DNA of 64,000 nucleotides, taken from positions 4,278,001-4,342,000 of the forward strand of contig NZ_CP048113.1 of assembly GCF_010093065.1 (NCBI RefSeq). Direction: 5' to 3'. Below are positions 28,705-38,698 of the stretch, piece by piece; the first letter of the stretch is position 1, and each line of letters begins with the position of its first letter. A program made the translations under genes and the position numbers. The notes below the pieces were generated by a model that was not told where the DNA came from, searched no databases, and saw only the letters and a program-made list of their open reading frames with translations. This stretch comes from Chitinophaga agri (GTDB lineage: Bacteria; Bacteroidota; Bacteroidia; Chitinophagales; Chitinophagaceae).

Positions 28705-30280
28705 TTTTGATTAATCCATGTCTACCAATAGGCACATCAAGAATATTCTTATCTTTCGCTTGCTTTAAATAATAAAAAAATGAATCAACATCATTCTCTA
28801 ACTTAGTTGCTGCTAGCAAATCTGCAGGATAGGCAGATCCTCCCAAGGCCATAAGTCTGTCTATTAATTCCTCATACTTTCTTACAGATTTGACCTCTTT
28901 TTTTGAAACGACTTTTTTTGTTGTATGCTTGCTGGAATTCATGGACATTTCGTTTATGAAGTTCGCTTTTACAGTCGCTATTGTTTCCAATGTCATCTTA
29001 TTTTCGGTACTTGTATAGTCAATTAATTTTCCGCTAAAAGCTTGCTCTAATATAAACGGTTCGACACTTTCTATCGTCCTCTTAGAGTTATTTATCTTAC
29101 TCTGAATCGTATCTGCCGAATAAAATAAACTTTTTATCTTATTTACTAATTTCTGTTGGATAGACTTTGGAGGAACAGGAAATACAAATTTTCTACATTG
29201 CGTTAAAGAAATATTTATTTGTCCTGCTGATCCACTAGTATCATTAATAACTGATTCAACGTGCTTTCCAGAACACAATACATAGTAAATCCACTCAGAC
29301 ATTATTTTCGAATTACCTCTAAATAATACTAATGCTTGGTTAATATTCCAAACTGGAAAAGTGTTAGGAATTATAGCAACTTTACCAAGTGGAGGGCCAA
29401 CTATATTCATTAGAACGTCATTTGGAAAAGCTTGCGATCGTAATAACTCACCTTCATTTACTTTATTGGAAATGTATTGCTCCTTCTTCTTAAAGTCGAT
29501 CTTTTGATTAACAATGTTATATATTTTTAAAAATGGAATATCGTTCTCCTCACTAAATCCAGATTTCGGTGTACCACCACTTTGAACTTTTTCGCAGATT
29601 TCGTCTGCCTCAATATATTTCCATTTTTCTAGATCAGCGTTTTCATTTAATAATCTCCCAGAATATGCATCGAGTAGGATCAGATTTTTAAATGATACAA
29701 GCTGTTCATCCATTCTAACTAACCTATCATTTATAGCACCAAGTTTGGAACTTATAAGCTTAATTTTATCAACTATCTTACGTTGCTCGGAAAGAGGCGG
29801 CAATGGGACCCGAAGATTTTCTACTATATGTTTTGTTAATTCAATTTGATTTGTACTCCCTGTAGCCAAGCGAAGTATTTCGTTTTGAACATATGGAGTC
29901 TTGATCCAAAATAAAAGATACTCTGGCTCAACTATTTCTTTCAATACCCTTACAATTGTTATATGACTATCAACAGCAACTGGCATTCTAATTAAATCCG
30001 CTTTGAAAATGCATGCTCGACCAATGGTTCCGGTCCCCGTGCTATTCCACAAGATGTCTCCATCCTGTGCTAATTTCTCTTCTGGCCAACCGTCAATCTG
30101 ATCAGAGTGGACATACTTCAAATACTCACTCACAATCCCGTTCCATCTAACTGATTTTTGATTGATAATTGGTAAGCTACTTAGGTTTGAATATCTAGGA
30201 GACTTGCCACGGAATATCATAGTGGATATTTCACCGATTTTCGTCATACACCAGCCTTGAGGTAAACTTCCTAAATCCAT
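28682..30280 (-). CDS. hsdS: Type I RM specificity subunit HsdS with C-terminal extension
   Basis: Recognises the DNA target for the type I methyltransferase. Two target-recognition domains are visible: residues about 5-180 (LPQGWCMTKIGEIS ... VPLPPLSEQRKIVDKI) and about 215-405 (KWKYIEADEICEKVQSGGTPKSG ... FPVPPKSIQQKLVNKI), each followed by a helical conserved region (DAYSGRLL and EQAFSGKLI). After the second, an extra 105 residues (STENKMTLETI... to the end) include a lysine-rich linker and a compact domain (RKYEELIDRLMALGGSAYPADLLAAT), which ordinary HsdS lacks. It begins 1 nt after the hsdM stop. Confidence 0.92.
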   Translation of the reverse strand: MDLGSLPQGWCMTKIGEISTMIFRGKSPRYSNLSSLPIINQKSVRWNGIVSEYLKYVHSDQIDGWPEEKLAQDGDILWNSTGTGTIGRACIFKADLIRMPVAVDSHITIVRVLKEIVEPEYLLFWIKTPYVQNEILRLATGSTNQIELTKHIVENLRVPLPPLSEQRKIVDKIKLISSKLGAINDRLVRMDEQLVSFKNLILLDAYSGRLLNENADLEKWKYIEADEICEKVQSGGTPKSGFSEENDIPFLKIYNIVNQKIDFKKKEQYISNKVNEGELLRSQAFPNDVLMNIVGPPLGKVAIIPNTFPVWNINQALVLFRGNSKIMSEWIYYVLCSGKHVESVINDTSGSAGQINISLTQCRKFVFPVPPKSIQQKLVNKIKSLFYSADTIQSKINNSKRTIESVEPFILEQAFSGKLIDYTSTENKMTLETIATVKANFINEMSMNSSKHTTKKVVSKKEVKSVRKYEELIDRLMALGGSAYPADLLAATKLENDVDSFFYYLKQAKDKNILDVPIGRHGLIKIANNENK

Positions 30281-30281
30281 G

Positions 30282-31724
30282 TTAGTCTGTAAGATCTGAT
30301 ATTAATGTTTGGATATCTTCTAATGCGGCCAATAACTCGGTTTGGATACCTTCAATCATAATGAGAGGACTTATCTCCGTACTACTTCGTTCACTTTCAT
30401 CGGAAAGCCAAGAAATATTAAGGTTATCATTTCTTAATTTTATAGTTTCTCTATCAAATCGCCTAAATCGTCCTTGCAAACCCGTATCAATTCTTTTTTG
30501 CAAAGCTTCAGGAGAAGCCCACGGATCATCTCCGTATGCCTTTTTAAAGTCTTCAAAATATGATTCTTCTAAAAGTGTACTTTTATTAAACAGGGGCATA
30601 TTTGATCGCAGATCATAAATCCAAGTCTCTTTAGTATTCCCGACATCCAATTTCCCTCTTGTAAAAAACAATACAGATGTCTTTACTCCTTGAGCATAAA
30701 ATATTCCAGGGGGTAGTTTTAAAATTGTATGCAACCTACATTTGTCCATTAGTTCAGTCCGAATAAGCCTTCCTGTATTAGATTCAATCAATACATTGTC
30801 AGGAACAACAACTGCTGCACGACCGCCACATTCAAGACCTAAATAAATATGCTGCAGGAAACATAGTTGTTTGTTTGATGTTGGAAATGAAAAATCTGGC
30901 CTTTCAGGTAATCCTCCACCCTTTTTATTCCCAAAAGGCGGATTAGACAATACTAAAGTCGCTTTAGGTAATTTTAATCCATCTGAAGATAAGGTATCAC
31001 CATATAATACGCTTACTCCCATACTACCTTTGGAAATACCATGCAGAGCCATATTCATTAACGCCAATCTTTGAGTATCATGAACATGTTCCATTCCGTA
31101 AAATGTTCCATGATTAAACTTCTTGACCTCTTTATTTGTGAATTTACCTACATCCGTATTTCTTTTTATGTGTCCTGATGCGGCAACAAGAAAACCTGCT
31201 GTTCCAGCTGCTGGATCTTGAATGATGTCGTCTATGGAAGGCTTCATTAAATCAACTAAGCAATTAATTAACGGACGAGAAGTAAAATACTGTCCAGCAC
31301 CTGATTTTTTCTCACTTGCATTTTTCTCCAAAAGGCCTTCATAAATATTTCCCAGTTCTTCCCGCTCATTTTTATACCACTCCAATTTATTAATCTCATT
31401 AGTTAATATTACAAATGACCTATGTTTTTTTATGAATGTTTGGGCTTCATCAAAAATTGCTGAGACAAGTCTAGAAGAACTACTTTTTAAGCTCTCTAGA
31501 GATGCTTTATATGTTTCTAATCGATTTTCATCTTCTTGCTCAAGGATGGCATCCCATCTGTTTCCAACTGGAATTTGACTCTCAAAACCAGTCTCCTTAG
31601 CCATTTTTAAAAAAATGAGGTAAGTAAGTTCTGTAACGTATTGATGATAGGTTACCCCGTCATCCTTGAGAATATTACAAAGATTCCAGAGCTTGGATAC
31701 TATATCGTTTGTCGATTGACTCAT
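30282..31724 (-). CDS. hsdM: Type I RM methyltransferase subunit HsdM
   Basis: N6-adenine DNA methyltransferase. The N-terminal helical domain (IVSKLWNLCNILKDDGVTYHQYVTELTYLIFLKMAKE) is followed by the SAM motif DPAAGTAGFLVAA and the catalytic motif IV SNPPFG. GAGQYFTSRPLI is the hallmark region. The start is ATG 31724 (MSQSTNDIVSK); the longer frame has an untypical leader. First gene of the four-gene operon. No hsdR lies before or after it, so classical restriction is absent. Confidence 0.94.
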   Translation of the reverse strand: MSQSTNDIVSKLWNLCNILKDDGVTYHQYVTELTYLIFLKMAKETGFESQIPVGNRWDAILEQEDENRLETYKASLESLKSSSSRLVSAIFDEAQTFIKKHRSFVILTNEINKLEWYKNEREELGNIYEGLLEKNASEKKSGAGQYFTSRPLINCLVDLMKPSIDDIIQDPAAGTAGFLVAASGHIKRNTDVGKFTNKEVKKFNHGTFYGMEHVHDTQRLALMNMALHGISKGSMGVSVLYGDTLSSDGLKLPKATLVLSNPPFGNKKGGGLPERPDFSFPTSNKQLCFLQHIYLGLECGGRAAVVVPDNVLIESNTGRLIRTELMDKCRLHTILKLPPGIFYAQGVKTSVLFFTRGKLDVGNTKETWIYDLRSNMPLFNKSTLLEESYFEDFKKAYGDDPWASPEALQKRIDTGLQGRFRRFDRETIKLRNDNLNISWLSDESERSSTEISPLIMIEGIQTELLAALEDIQTLISDLTD

Positions 31725-32083
31725 AATAAAATTTGATGTAATAGTATTAGCAAAGATACTATTTTCACGCATCGTTCTTTTAAATTTGGATACTGAATTA
31801 ACCCTTCATACTGTTATATAAACGAGATTCTCTCGTTATTTATCTGTAGATAGCACAGTCTTAATTCATACTTACCACCTAATTCGAAAGTCCAGTAATA
31901 ATGAGCTAAAGATGCAATCGGATTGAAGCAAAGTGGGATATAATTTAGGGAATACAGGAATCATTTACCCGGGTTCACAATTAAGGATCTAATAAAACAT
32001 TATGATACAAAAAAAGAGGAGAATGTTAGTCACGGTTCAAAGGATTTACTTCACTAATACATATACAATCAATGTTGAATTAC
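31725..32083. promoter_or_regulatory. Upstream region of the hsdM operon with a palindrome
   Basis: About 360 nt without a gene. It contains the perfect palindrome AACGAGA-TTC-TCTCGTT at 31821-31837, about 100 nt before the hsdM start, a candidate operator. The rest is AT-rich and unremarkable. Confidence 0.4.
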
Positions 32084-32347
32084 TCAAACATTGCCTATTG
32101 TATGCCCCTCTACAATATAGTCGGCAAATACACTAGACGGGTAATGATGATTATGAATAGCTGTCAGATGTGCTTTTATCCCAAATTTGTTGGTTAGGGC
32201 TGATTGGTAATGCCATTCAAACGTAAAAGCTTTTGCATCTCTTTCTTCTTCATCTCTAATCCGTAATAAATTTTCATCGACATCATTTTCAGGAAGCAAA
32301 GTAATATGACATCTGCTGCTATTTATTGTTTTAACATGATACTTCAT
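32084..32347 (-). CDS. Small hypothetical protein
   Basis: 87 aa, function unknown (MKYHVKTINSSRCHITLLPENDVDENLLRIRDEEERDAKAFTFEWHY...). Balanced charge, no signal or membrane segment. It stands alone between the hsdM operon and the zeta-like operon. Confidence 0.5.
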   Translation of the reverse strand: MKYHVKTINSSRCHITLLPENDVDENLLRIRDEEERDAKAFTFEWHYQSALTNKFGIKAHLTAIHNHHYPSSVFADYIVEGHTIGNV

Positions 32348-32477
32348 AGTTATAAATGTTGATGAACTAACGGTTTAAAGTAATATTATAATTGACATTA
32401 TTATCCCATTCTAGCCTCGCGCCAACGATCACCCAATTAATATTCCTTAAATGGTTATTATTTACTCTTCTTATGAA

Positions 32478-32882
32478 TCATCTAGTTTTTTTGGGGGGCT
32501 GCTTCGTCGTTGCTCCCTTTTTTATTCCCTGTGCGACCTTAGGCGAAACAGTGGTTTTATTTGTTTTAACCACTATTTCATTTTTTGCTTTCGTTACTTT
32601 TGCTTTAGCTACGTTGTTACCGGCTTGGACGGCAACCGGTTTCACCTCTGAGGTACTAACTTTATCAACCTTTGTTTTGTAGACCGGATTAAGCTCGCCA
32701 TTAAAAAAATCAAATCTAATAATGACTTTATTTGAGTCCATATCTTGCCCCTTCTTATCAAAATTTAAGGGTTTGCTTTCAACGCTCTTCTTTAATCTAT
32801 TAATATCTTCAAGTTCACGTTCATATATATATGTATATATAACAGGATGTTCCTTTTGACTAGGTTTATTTTTCTTATCCAT
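32478..32882 (-). CDS. Lysine-rich small protein overlapping the zeta-like gene
   Basis: From ATG 32882 the product is 134 aa, MDKKNKPSQKEHPVIYTYIYERELEDINRLKK..., with a C-terminal half very rich in Lys, Val and Ala (VAKAKVTKAKNEIVVKTNK) that resembles a disordered, histone-H1-like tail. Its ATG lies inside the last codons of the zeta-like gene (8-nt overlap, ATGGATAA), so the two are translationally coupled. The basic tail suggests nucleic-acid binding. A partner or antitoxin role is inferred from the coupling only. Confidence 0.6.
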   Translation of the reverse strand: MDKKNKPSQKEHPVIYTYIYERELEDINRLKKSVESKPLNFDKKGQDMDSNKVIIRFDFFNGELNPVYKTKVDKVSTSEVKPVAVQAGNNVAKAKVTKAKNEIVVKTNKTTVSPKVAQGIKKGATTKQPPKKTR

Positions 32883-33807
32883 TTGAATATAAAATTGCAG
32901 GATTATAATCGTTACTAGAGAATATTTTAACGGGTGATTTATTTTTTGCGACATCATTACTTATGATCCCATAACTTTTTAAATCTTCTTTTCGTTGTTC
33001 CACTATTTTAAAATAAGTTATTGTTGGATGATTTCCATAAGTATCAAAGATCAAACTTAGTGGAACGTATCTATCAGTAGTAATAAATCGTTCTAATGCC
33101 CTTTTGGTAGCTTTCACCCTATCCAATTCCAGAAGTGTCAAGTTTACTTTATATTCAACTTTTAATAAAGTATCAATTAAGATGTTTATACCTTTAACAT
33201 TACTACCTATTTTAGGAATAACTATATTGGCGTTTAACTCGATACAATGATCAAATAGAGATCTAAAATCTTCCTTGTTATTTGGATCTCCGAAAACTAT
33301 CCTATCAGATTCCTCATGAACCAATGTCGCTCCAAAAGGCAACGCATTAAATTCTGGCAACTTTCTTTTTGCATAGTCCGAATCAAGAATGATTGCGCCA
33401 AACTCATCTGCAATTCTATTCGAGATACTTGATTTACCAGATGCAGGTAAACCTATGATAATATAAGCTTCTCTTTCAATTCTGACACCCGAATTGGGAA
33501 ATGCTCCTCCCTTTTTTAATCTAATTCCCTCATCACTTTTTAACCTCTTCATTGAAAGTAATTCTGTAACAATCTGTCGCCATAGTTTGATACGCGCTTG
33601 ATCCTTCCTATATTTAGATGAGCGGTAAGATTTGCTATTAACACTTATTAATGATTCATCAAAATTCTCAATGTTAAGTTCGGTAGATACAATTTTGGGC
33701 ACTATTGAGTATCCTTTATCACTATCCAAGTCCATGGACAAAACATTTTCTAAGAAATGCTCGACTAACTCCATATTATTAAGCGGTCTATTGGATCTCT
33801 TTGCCAT
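32875..33807 (-). CDS. Zeta-toxin-like P-loop kinase
   Basis: 310 aa. A zeta-type kinase domain spans about residues 112-260: the P-loop IIIGLPASGKSSISNRIA, then ILDSDYAKRKLPEF, which matches the zeta 'D-x-D/E ... K..l..F' segment, and HEESDRI. Zeta toxins phosphorylate UDP-GlcNAc and block wall synthesis; some relatives are chaperone-like kinases. An unusual N-terminal domain of about 100 aa (NNMELVEHFLENVLSMDLDSDKG...) has no recognised family and could be a built-in neutraliser. No epsilon antitoxin lies upstream. Confidence 0.75.
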   Translation of the reverse strand: MAKRSNRPLNNMELVEHFLENVLSMDLDSDKGYSIVPKIVSTELNIENFDESLISVNSKSYRSSKYRKDQARIKLWRQIVTELLSMKRLKSDEGIRLKKGGAFPNSGVRIEREAYIIIGLPASGKSSISNRIADEFGAIILDSDYAKRKLPEFNALPFGATLVHEESDRIVFGDPNNKEDFRSLFDHCIELNANIVIPKIGSNVKGINILIDTLLKVEYKVNLTLLELDRVKATKRALERFITTDRYVPLSLIFDTYGNHPTITYFKIVEQRKEDLKSYGIISNDVAKNKSPVKIFSSNDYNPAILYSNG

Positions 33808-34435
33808 AAATGAAAAAACATTTGAATTTACGAAAAAGCGATTATACTAAAAAAAGTACAATTGCAATATCACGCATAAAGTATAAAAAATATAATAAAT
33901 TAAAATTCATGACATTTTTGAAACAATTTAAAAATATAAATCAAGTATAAGGAACCTTTCATTTCGTCCTATCCCTGATTTTTCATGGCTTTCATTAGCA
34001 TTCTGAAATTGCTTATCTAGATTACTATTTTTATCATTACATAATGACAATCAAATAATTAAACAAACACATAGGAAAATATATTTTTTTTAAAAAAATA
34101 TTCTGAAGAGAGTAAGTCAAAGATTTTAAGGAGGCATTGGATTAAACAATATTTTATTAAAGTATGGATTTTATCAAATCTACTTTAAATAGTTCCGGTA
34201 AAGCAGACTGTTAACTCTCACCTACAGGCACACGCAAGCAGTTTTCTGCACACGGGTCGTCTGCTTACGGCTTCATTATTTGATAATTATGGTGGAATCT
34301 AAGTATTACAAGGGGTATCCATTCCGTAGGAAGTTTTTGCTATTTTAGTCCTCCCTTTCCGTATGCAGCCTAATTTCTCCCATACTGTCCTCTTCAATAA
34401 TGACTTTTCCAATTACCTAATATGTTTGCAACAAT
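33808..34435. other. Intergenic region, no gene
   Basis: About 630 nt of AT-rich DNA between the zeta-like gene and the nested IS66 pair. No reading frame, repeat or RNA gene can be supported. The last 8 nt (GCAACAAT) are the left target duplication of the IS. Confidence 0.5.
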
Positions 34436-36200
34436 GTAATGATTCGGTCCTCGGCATTCATCAACTAATCATCAAGGGCGTTACCTTTGCATCGTTATCC
34501 TTTCTTCTTCCAGTTGTGAGGTAATAAGTTGATCAGCTGATTTGCAGGGCAATCATGCAGACGATCGTAGATATCACAGAGGTAGGTAAACGGGTCGATG
34601 TTATTGAGATGGCAGGATTCAATCAGAGAGTAAAATAAGGCTACACGTTCAGCTCCGTGTTCATTGCCTGCGAACATTGAGTTCTTACGGAAGATAGTAA
34701 CAGGCCGGATTACCCTCTCGGCGCCGTTATTATCTGGATCGACGTATCCATTTTCTGTAAATGCTCTTAGACGTGGCCATTGGCCCAGCGCGTAATTGAC
34801 AGCTTTTGCGATAGGCGTTCCTGGCAGATGATCCTGATTTTGCTGGTGAAGTAACCATGATTTGATTTCGTCCAGGAACTGGACGGTATATTTCTGACGA
34901 AGTTGCAATCGCTGATCCGGAGTAAATTTATTCTTATCGGCATAGGCTTCTATCCGGTAGATAACATTGAAGAGTGTGAGTACTTCTGCTACAAGTTTTT
35001 TGTCATACGCCTCTGCCTTCTTGAACCCGCGACGGATGTGGACCAGGCAACTCATCATGGTAACTTCATCGTTATTTTTAAAAGCAGCAGTATATGACCC
35101 AAGACCATCAGTCTGGAGTATGCCTTTAAAATCTTTCAATACTTCGGCTGGTATATGTTGGCTTCTTGACGGGTTAAATTCAAACAAGACTAACTTGTGT
35201 TCTGGTGACAGGAACACCCAAAGCCAGCCATTAGATGGCTTCCCTTTGCCTACATCACTTAGGTACTTCAGTTTCGTCTCATCTGCCTTGATATATTTTG
35301 ATTGCATAATGACCTTCCGAAGGCACCGTAGTAGTCGTTGAAGTTTTTTATAACAGATTTCTTCCCAACCATCTATCGTCGATGATGCAAAGTCTACACC
35401 TGTAGTGTTTTTGATAAATCTCAGCTGGCGGTAGTAAGGGTCTCCATATCCAAAACGGCGGCTATGAAGGTGTGCAAGCAATCTGTTGCCTGCGGTACCT
35501 TTTTCTACCATGCGCGGCTTTACAGGCTCACAGATGATCTGCTTCTCATCATTGATATATTGAAGGTGCTCCTGCTGGACTTTGATGATTTTTCCTGGTT
35601 GATAATCGTAATAGGTAGTCACCTTTTTGCCCATTGGTTTGAGCCCCGTTTTATCAATACTGATATCTATAGTCTCAGTTTGAACCTCTAGCCATGAAGG
35701 CTGAACTCTTCTCCCAAGATGTGCCTGGTATCTTTTCTTCTTCCGATTGCCTTTGATTATTTCATGGTTTGCTTGCTGTACACCAGCAGGAGTAACTGCT
35801 ACGCTGATAATCTCTTCTAACTCCTGCGCATCAAATTCAGCGCCCAGCGTTTGCTGAATAGCAACATTGACAACCGCTGATTCAGGTATAAATTTCTCGG
35901 ATTTCTTCCCCATCAACATATCGCAGAACTCCCTTAACTGAACTTCCTTTCGTAATCCTGCTTCTGCCTTTTCTCTCATCTCAGCATTCGCCTTTTCAAG
36001 GATCAAAATCCTTTCTTCCAGGTCTTTAATTATTTGCTCCCTGTCAAGCATGATTTCATGTGCCTGATGCAAATACCTATTCAATTTGACGCATTCTTCT
36101 TTCTTTGCTTCCAGTTGGTTATTCAGGTCGTAGGTAATGATTCGGTCCTGACCATCAATGAAGTGTATTGAAATCTTCAGACTTTTGCAAAAAAAGAGTC

Positions 36201-36527
36201 ATGCAAAAGCCCATTGTTAAGTTGAATGAGCCGTCTACCACTAAGGCGGAAAGGATGAAGGAGATTGTCAGTAATTACCCCTGTTCTGGCAAAACAATTA
36301 AAGAGTACTGCACTGCCAATAAAATCAAAGTGAAGACCTTCTATTATTGGCTTCGCAAGTACAGAAATACAGAGGCTCCGGTATTAAATAAGCCCATGAT
36401 TTTACCTGTAAATATTGATTCGATGAGTGTATCCGGAGAGTGTCAACCTTTGTTCGCTGAGCTTTTAGGTATAAAGATCTATCAGCCTGTTCCAGCGGAA
36501 TATTTACTCACGCTGATAAATCGTTGA
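36201..36527 (+). CDS. tnpA: IS66 accessory protein TnpA (copy B)
   Basis: 108-aa helix-turn-helix protein: KAERMKEIVSNYPCSGKTIKEYCTANKIKVKTFYYWLRKYR. ATG 36201 (MQKPIVKLNE) is preferred to an upstream TTG. Followed 3 nt later by tnpB. Confidence 0.88.
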   Translation: MQKPIVKLNEPSTTKAERMKEIVSNYPCSGKTIKEYCTANKIKVKTFYYWLRKYRNTEAPVLNKPMILPVNIDSMSVSGECQPLFAELLGIKIYQPVPAEYLLTLINR

Positions 36528-36530
36528 TAA

Positions 36531-36881
36531 ATGTTGTCTCTGGCAGGTTATAATTTTTATTTGTATACGCACAATACCGATATGCGAATGGGTATAAATA
36601 GTTTATCCGGAATAGTGCGTAACATAATGAATCAGGATCCATTAAATCGTGGAGTAATCTACTTGTTCTTCAATGGCAGGCGCACCCAGGTCAAGATGCT
36701 CGTTTTTGAGGGTGATGGCCATGCCCTTTACCATAAAAGATTAGCTCAGGGCACATTTGGTACGCCTGTGTATGACCAGACTACCCGATCAGTGACACTG
36801 GACAAGAAGGATGTGATGCTGATTTTGGAGGGAGTTGAGATCAGGTATAGGAAAAGGTATGGGCGAAAAAATCAGACATAA
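36531..36881 (+). CDS. tnpB: IS66 accessory protein TnpB (copy B)
   Basis: IS66 Orf2 family, 116 aa, with NFYLYTHNTDMRMGINSLSGIV and GVIYLFFNGRRTQVKMLVFEGDGHALYHKRLAQGTF, close to the family consensus. Located between tnpA and tnpC. Confidence 0.95.
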   Translation: MLSLAGYNFYLYTHNTDMRMGINSLSGIVRNIMNQDPLNRGVIYLFFNGRRTQVKMLVFEGDGHALYHKRLAQGTFGTPVYDQTTRSVTLDKKDVMLILEGVEIRYRKRYGRKNQT

Positions 36882-36937
36882 TCAAACCATTATAATACCT
36901 GCTGCGTTTATATAGCTGTAACCATGACAACAACGCA

Positions 36938-38698
36938 GTGCGCCCCGAATTAATTACTTCCATCACAGATGTTTTACAACAGGTCTCCACCTTAACAGTG
37001 GCAAATGCCGACTTGTCAGAATCTCTGTCCCGGGAACGGATTACGTTTGGAAAAATCATCTACGACCTGAATAACCAACTGGAAGCAAAGAAAGAAGAAT
37101 GCGTCAAATTGAATAGGTATTTGCATCAGGCACATGAAATCATGCTTGACAGGGAGCAAATAATTAAAGACCTGGAAGAAAGGATTTTGATCCTTGAAAA
37201 GGCGAATGCTGAGATGAGAGAAAAGGCAGAAGCAGGATTACGAAAGGAAGTTCAGTTAAGGGAGTTCTGCGATATGTTGATGGGGAAGAAATCCGAGAAA
37301 TTTATACCTGAATCAGCGGTTGTCAATGTTGCTATTCAGCAAACGCTGGGCGCTGAATTTGATGCGCAGGAGTTAGAAGAGATTATCAGCGTAGCAGTTA
37401 CTCCTGCTGGTGTACAGCAAGCAAACCATGAAATAATCAAAGGCAATCGGAAGAAGAAAAGATACCAGGCACATCTTGGGAGAAGAGTTCAGCCTTCATG
37501 GCTAGAGGTTCAAACTGAGACTATAGATATCAGTATTGATAAAACGGGGCTCAAACCAATGGGCAAAAAGGTGACTACCTATTACGATTATCAACCAGGA
37601 AAAATCATCAAAGTCCAGCAGGAGCACCTTCAATATATCAATGATGAGAAGCAGATCATCTGTGAGCCTGTAAAGCCGCGCATGGTAGAAAAAGGTACCG
37701 CAGGCAACAGATTGCTTGCACACCTTCATAGCCGCCGTTTTGGATATGGAGACCCTTACTACCGCCAGCTGAGATTTATCAAAAACACTACAGGTGTAGA
37801 CTTTGCATCATCGACGATAGATGGTTGGGAAGAAATCTGTTATAAAAAACTTCAACGACTACTACGGTGCCTTCGGAAGGTCATTATGCAATCAAAATAT
37901 ATCAAGGCAGATGAGACGAAACTGAAGTACCTAAGTGATGTAGGCAAAGGGAAGCCATCTAATGGCTGGCTTTGGGTGTTCCTGTCACCAGAACACAAGT
38001 TAGTCTTGTTTGAATTTAACCCGTCAAGAAGCCAACATATACCAGCCGAAGTATTGAAAGATTTTAAAGGCATACTCCAGACTGATGGTCTTGGGTCATA
38101 TACTGCTGCTTTTAAAAATAACGATGAAGTTACCATGATGAGTTGCCTGGTCCACATCCGTCGCGGGTTCAAGAAGGCAGAGGCGTATGACAAAAAACTT
38201 GTAGCAGAAGTACTCACACTCTTCAATGTTATCTACCGGATAGAAGCCTATGCCGATAAGAATAAATTTACTCCGGATCAGCGATTGCAACTTCGTCAGA
38301 AATATACCGTCCAGTTCCTGGACGAAATCAAATCATGGTTACTTCACCAGCAAAATCAGGATCATCTGCCAGGAACGCCTATCGCAAAAGCTGTCAATTA
38401 CGCGCTGGGCCAATGGCCACGTCTAAGAGCATTTACAGAAAATGGATACGTCGATCCAGATAATAACGGCGCCGAGAGGGTAATCCGGCCTGTTACTATC
38501 TTCCGTAAGAACTCAATGTTCGCAGGCAATGAACACGGAGCTGAACGTGTAGCCTTATTTTACTCTCTGATTGAATCCTGCCATCTCAATAACATCGACC
38601 CGTTTACCTACCTCTGTGATATCTACGATCGTCTGCATGATTGCCCTGCAAATCAGCTGATCAACTTATTACCTCACAACTGGAAGAAGAAAGGATAA
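36938..38698 (+). CDS. tnpC: IS66 transposase TnpC (copy B)
   Basis: 586-aa DDE transposase. The start is GTG at 36938 because the nearby ATG is out of frame and soon stops. It has a long N-terminal coiled coil (LNNQLEAKKEECVKLNRYLHQ...KANAEMREKAEAG). Catalytic residues: D in YIKADETKLKYL, D in LQTDGLGSYTAAF, E in PDNNGAERVIRPV, followed by FAGNEHGAERVALFYSLIESC. Intact. Confidence 0.95.
   Translation: MRPELITSITDVLQQVSTLTVANADLSESLSRERITFGKIIYDLNNQLEAKKEECVKLNRYLHQAHEIMLDREQIIKDLEERILILEKANAEMREKAEAGLRKEVQLREFCDMLMGKKSEKFIPESAVVNVAIQQTLGAEFDAQELEEIISVAVTPAGVQQANHEIIKGNRKKKRYQAHLGRRVQPSWLEVQTETIDISIDKTGLKPMGKKVTTYYDYQPGKIIKVQQEHLQYINDEKQIICEPVKPRMVEKGTAGNRLLAHLHSRRFGYGDPYYRQLRFIKNTTGVDFASSTIDGWEEICYKKLQRLLRCLRKVIMQSKYIKADETKLKYLSDVGKGKPSNGWLWVFLSPEHKLVLFEFNPSRSQHIPAEVLKDFKGILQTDGLGSYTAAFKNNDEVTMMSCLVHIRRGFKKAEAYDKKLVAEVLTLFNVIYRIEAYADKNKFTPDQRLQLRQKYTVQFLDEIKSWLLHQQNQDHLPGTPIAKAVNYALGQWPRLRAFTENGYVDPDNNGAERVIRPVTIFRKNSMFAGNEHGAERVALFYSLIESCHLNNIDPFTYLCDIYDRLHDCPANQLINLLPHNWKKKG

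Noticed and set aside
34495..36084. A separate intact IS66 transposase gene
   Set aside because: It is the 3' part of element A's tnpC, cut by the nested copy; the first 57 residues lie beyond the insertion at 38766-38887.
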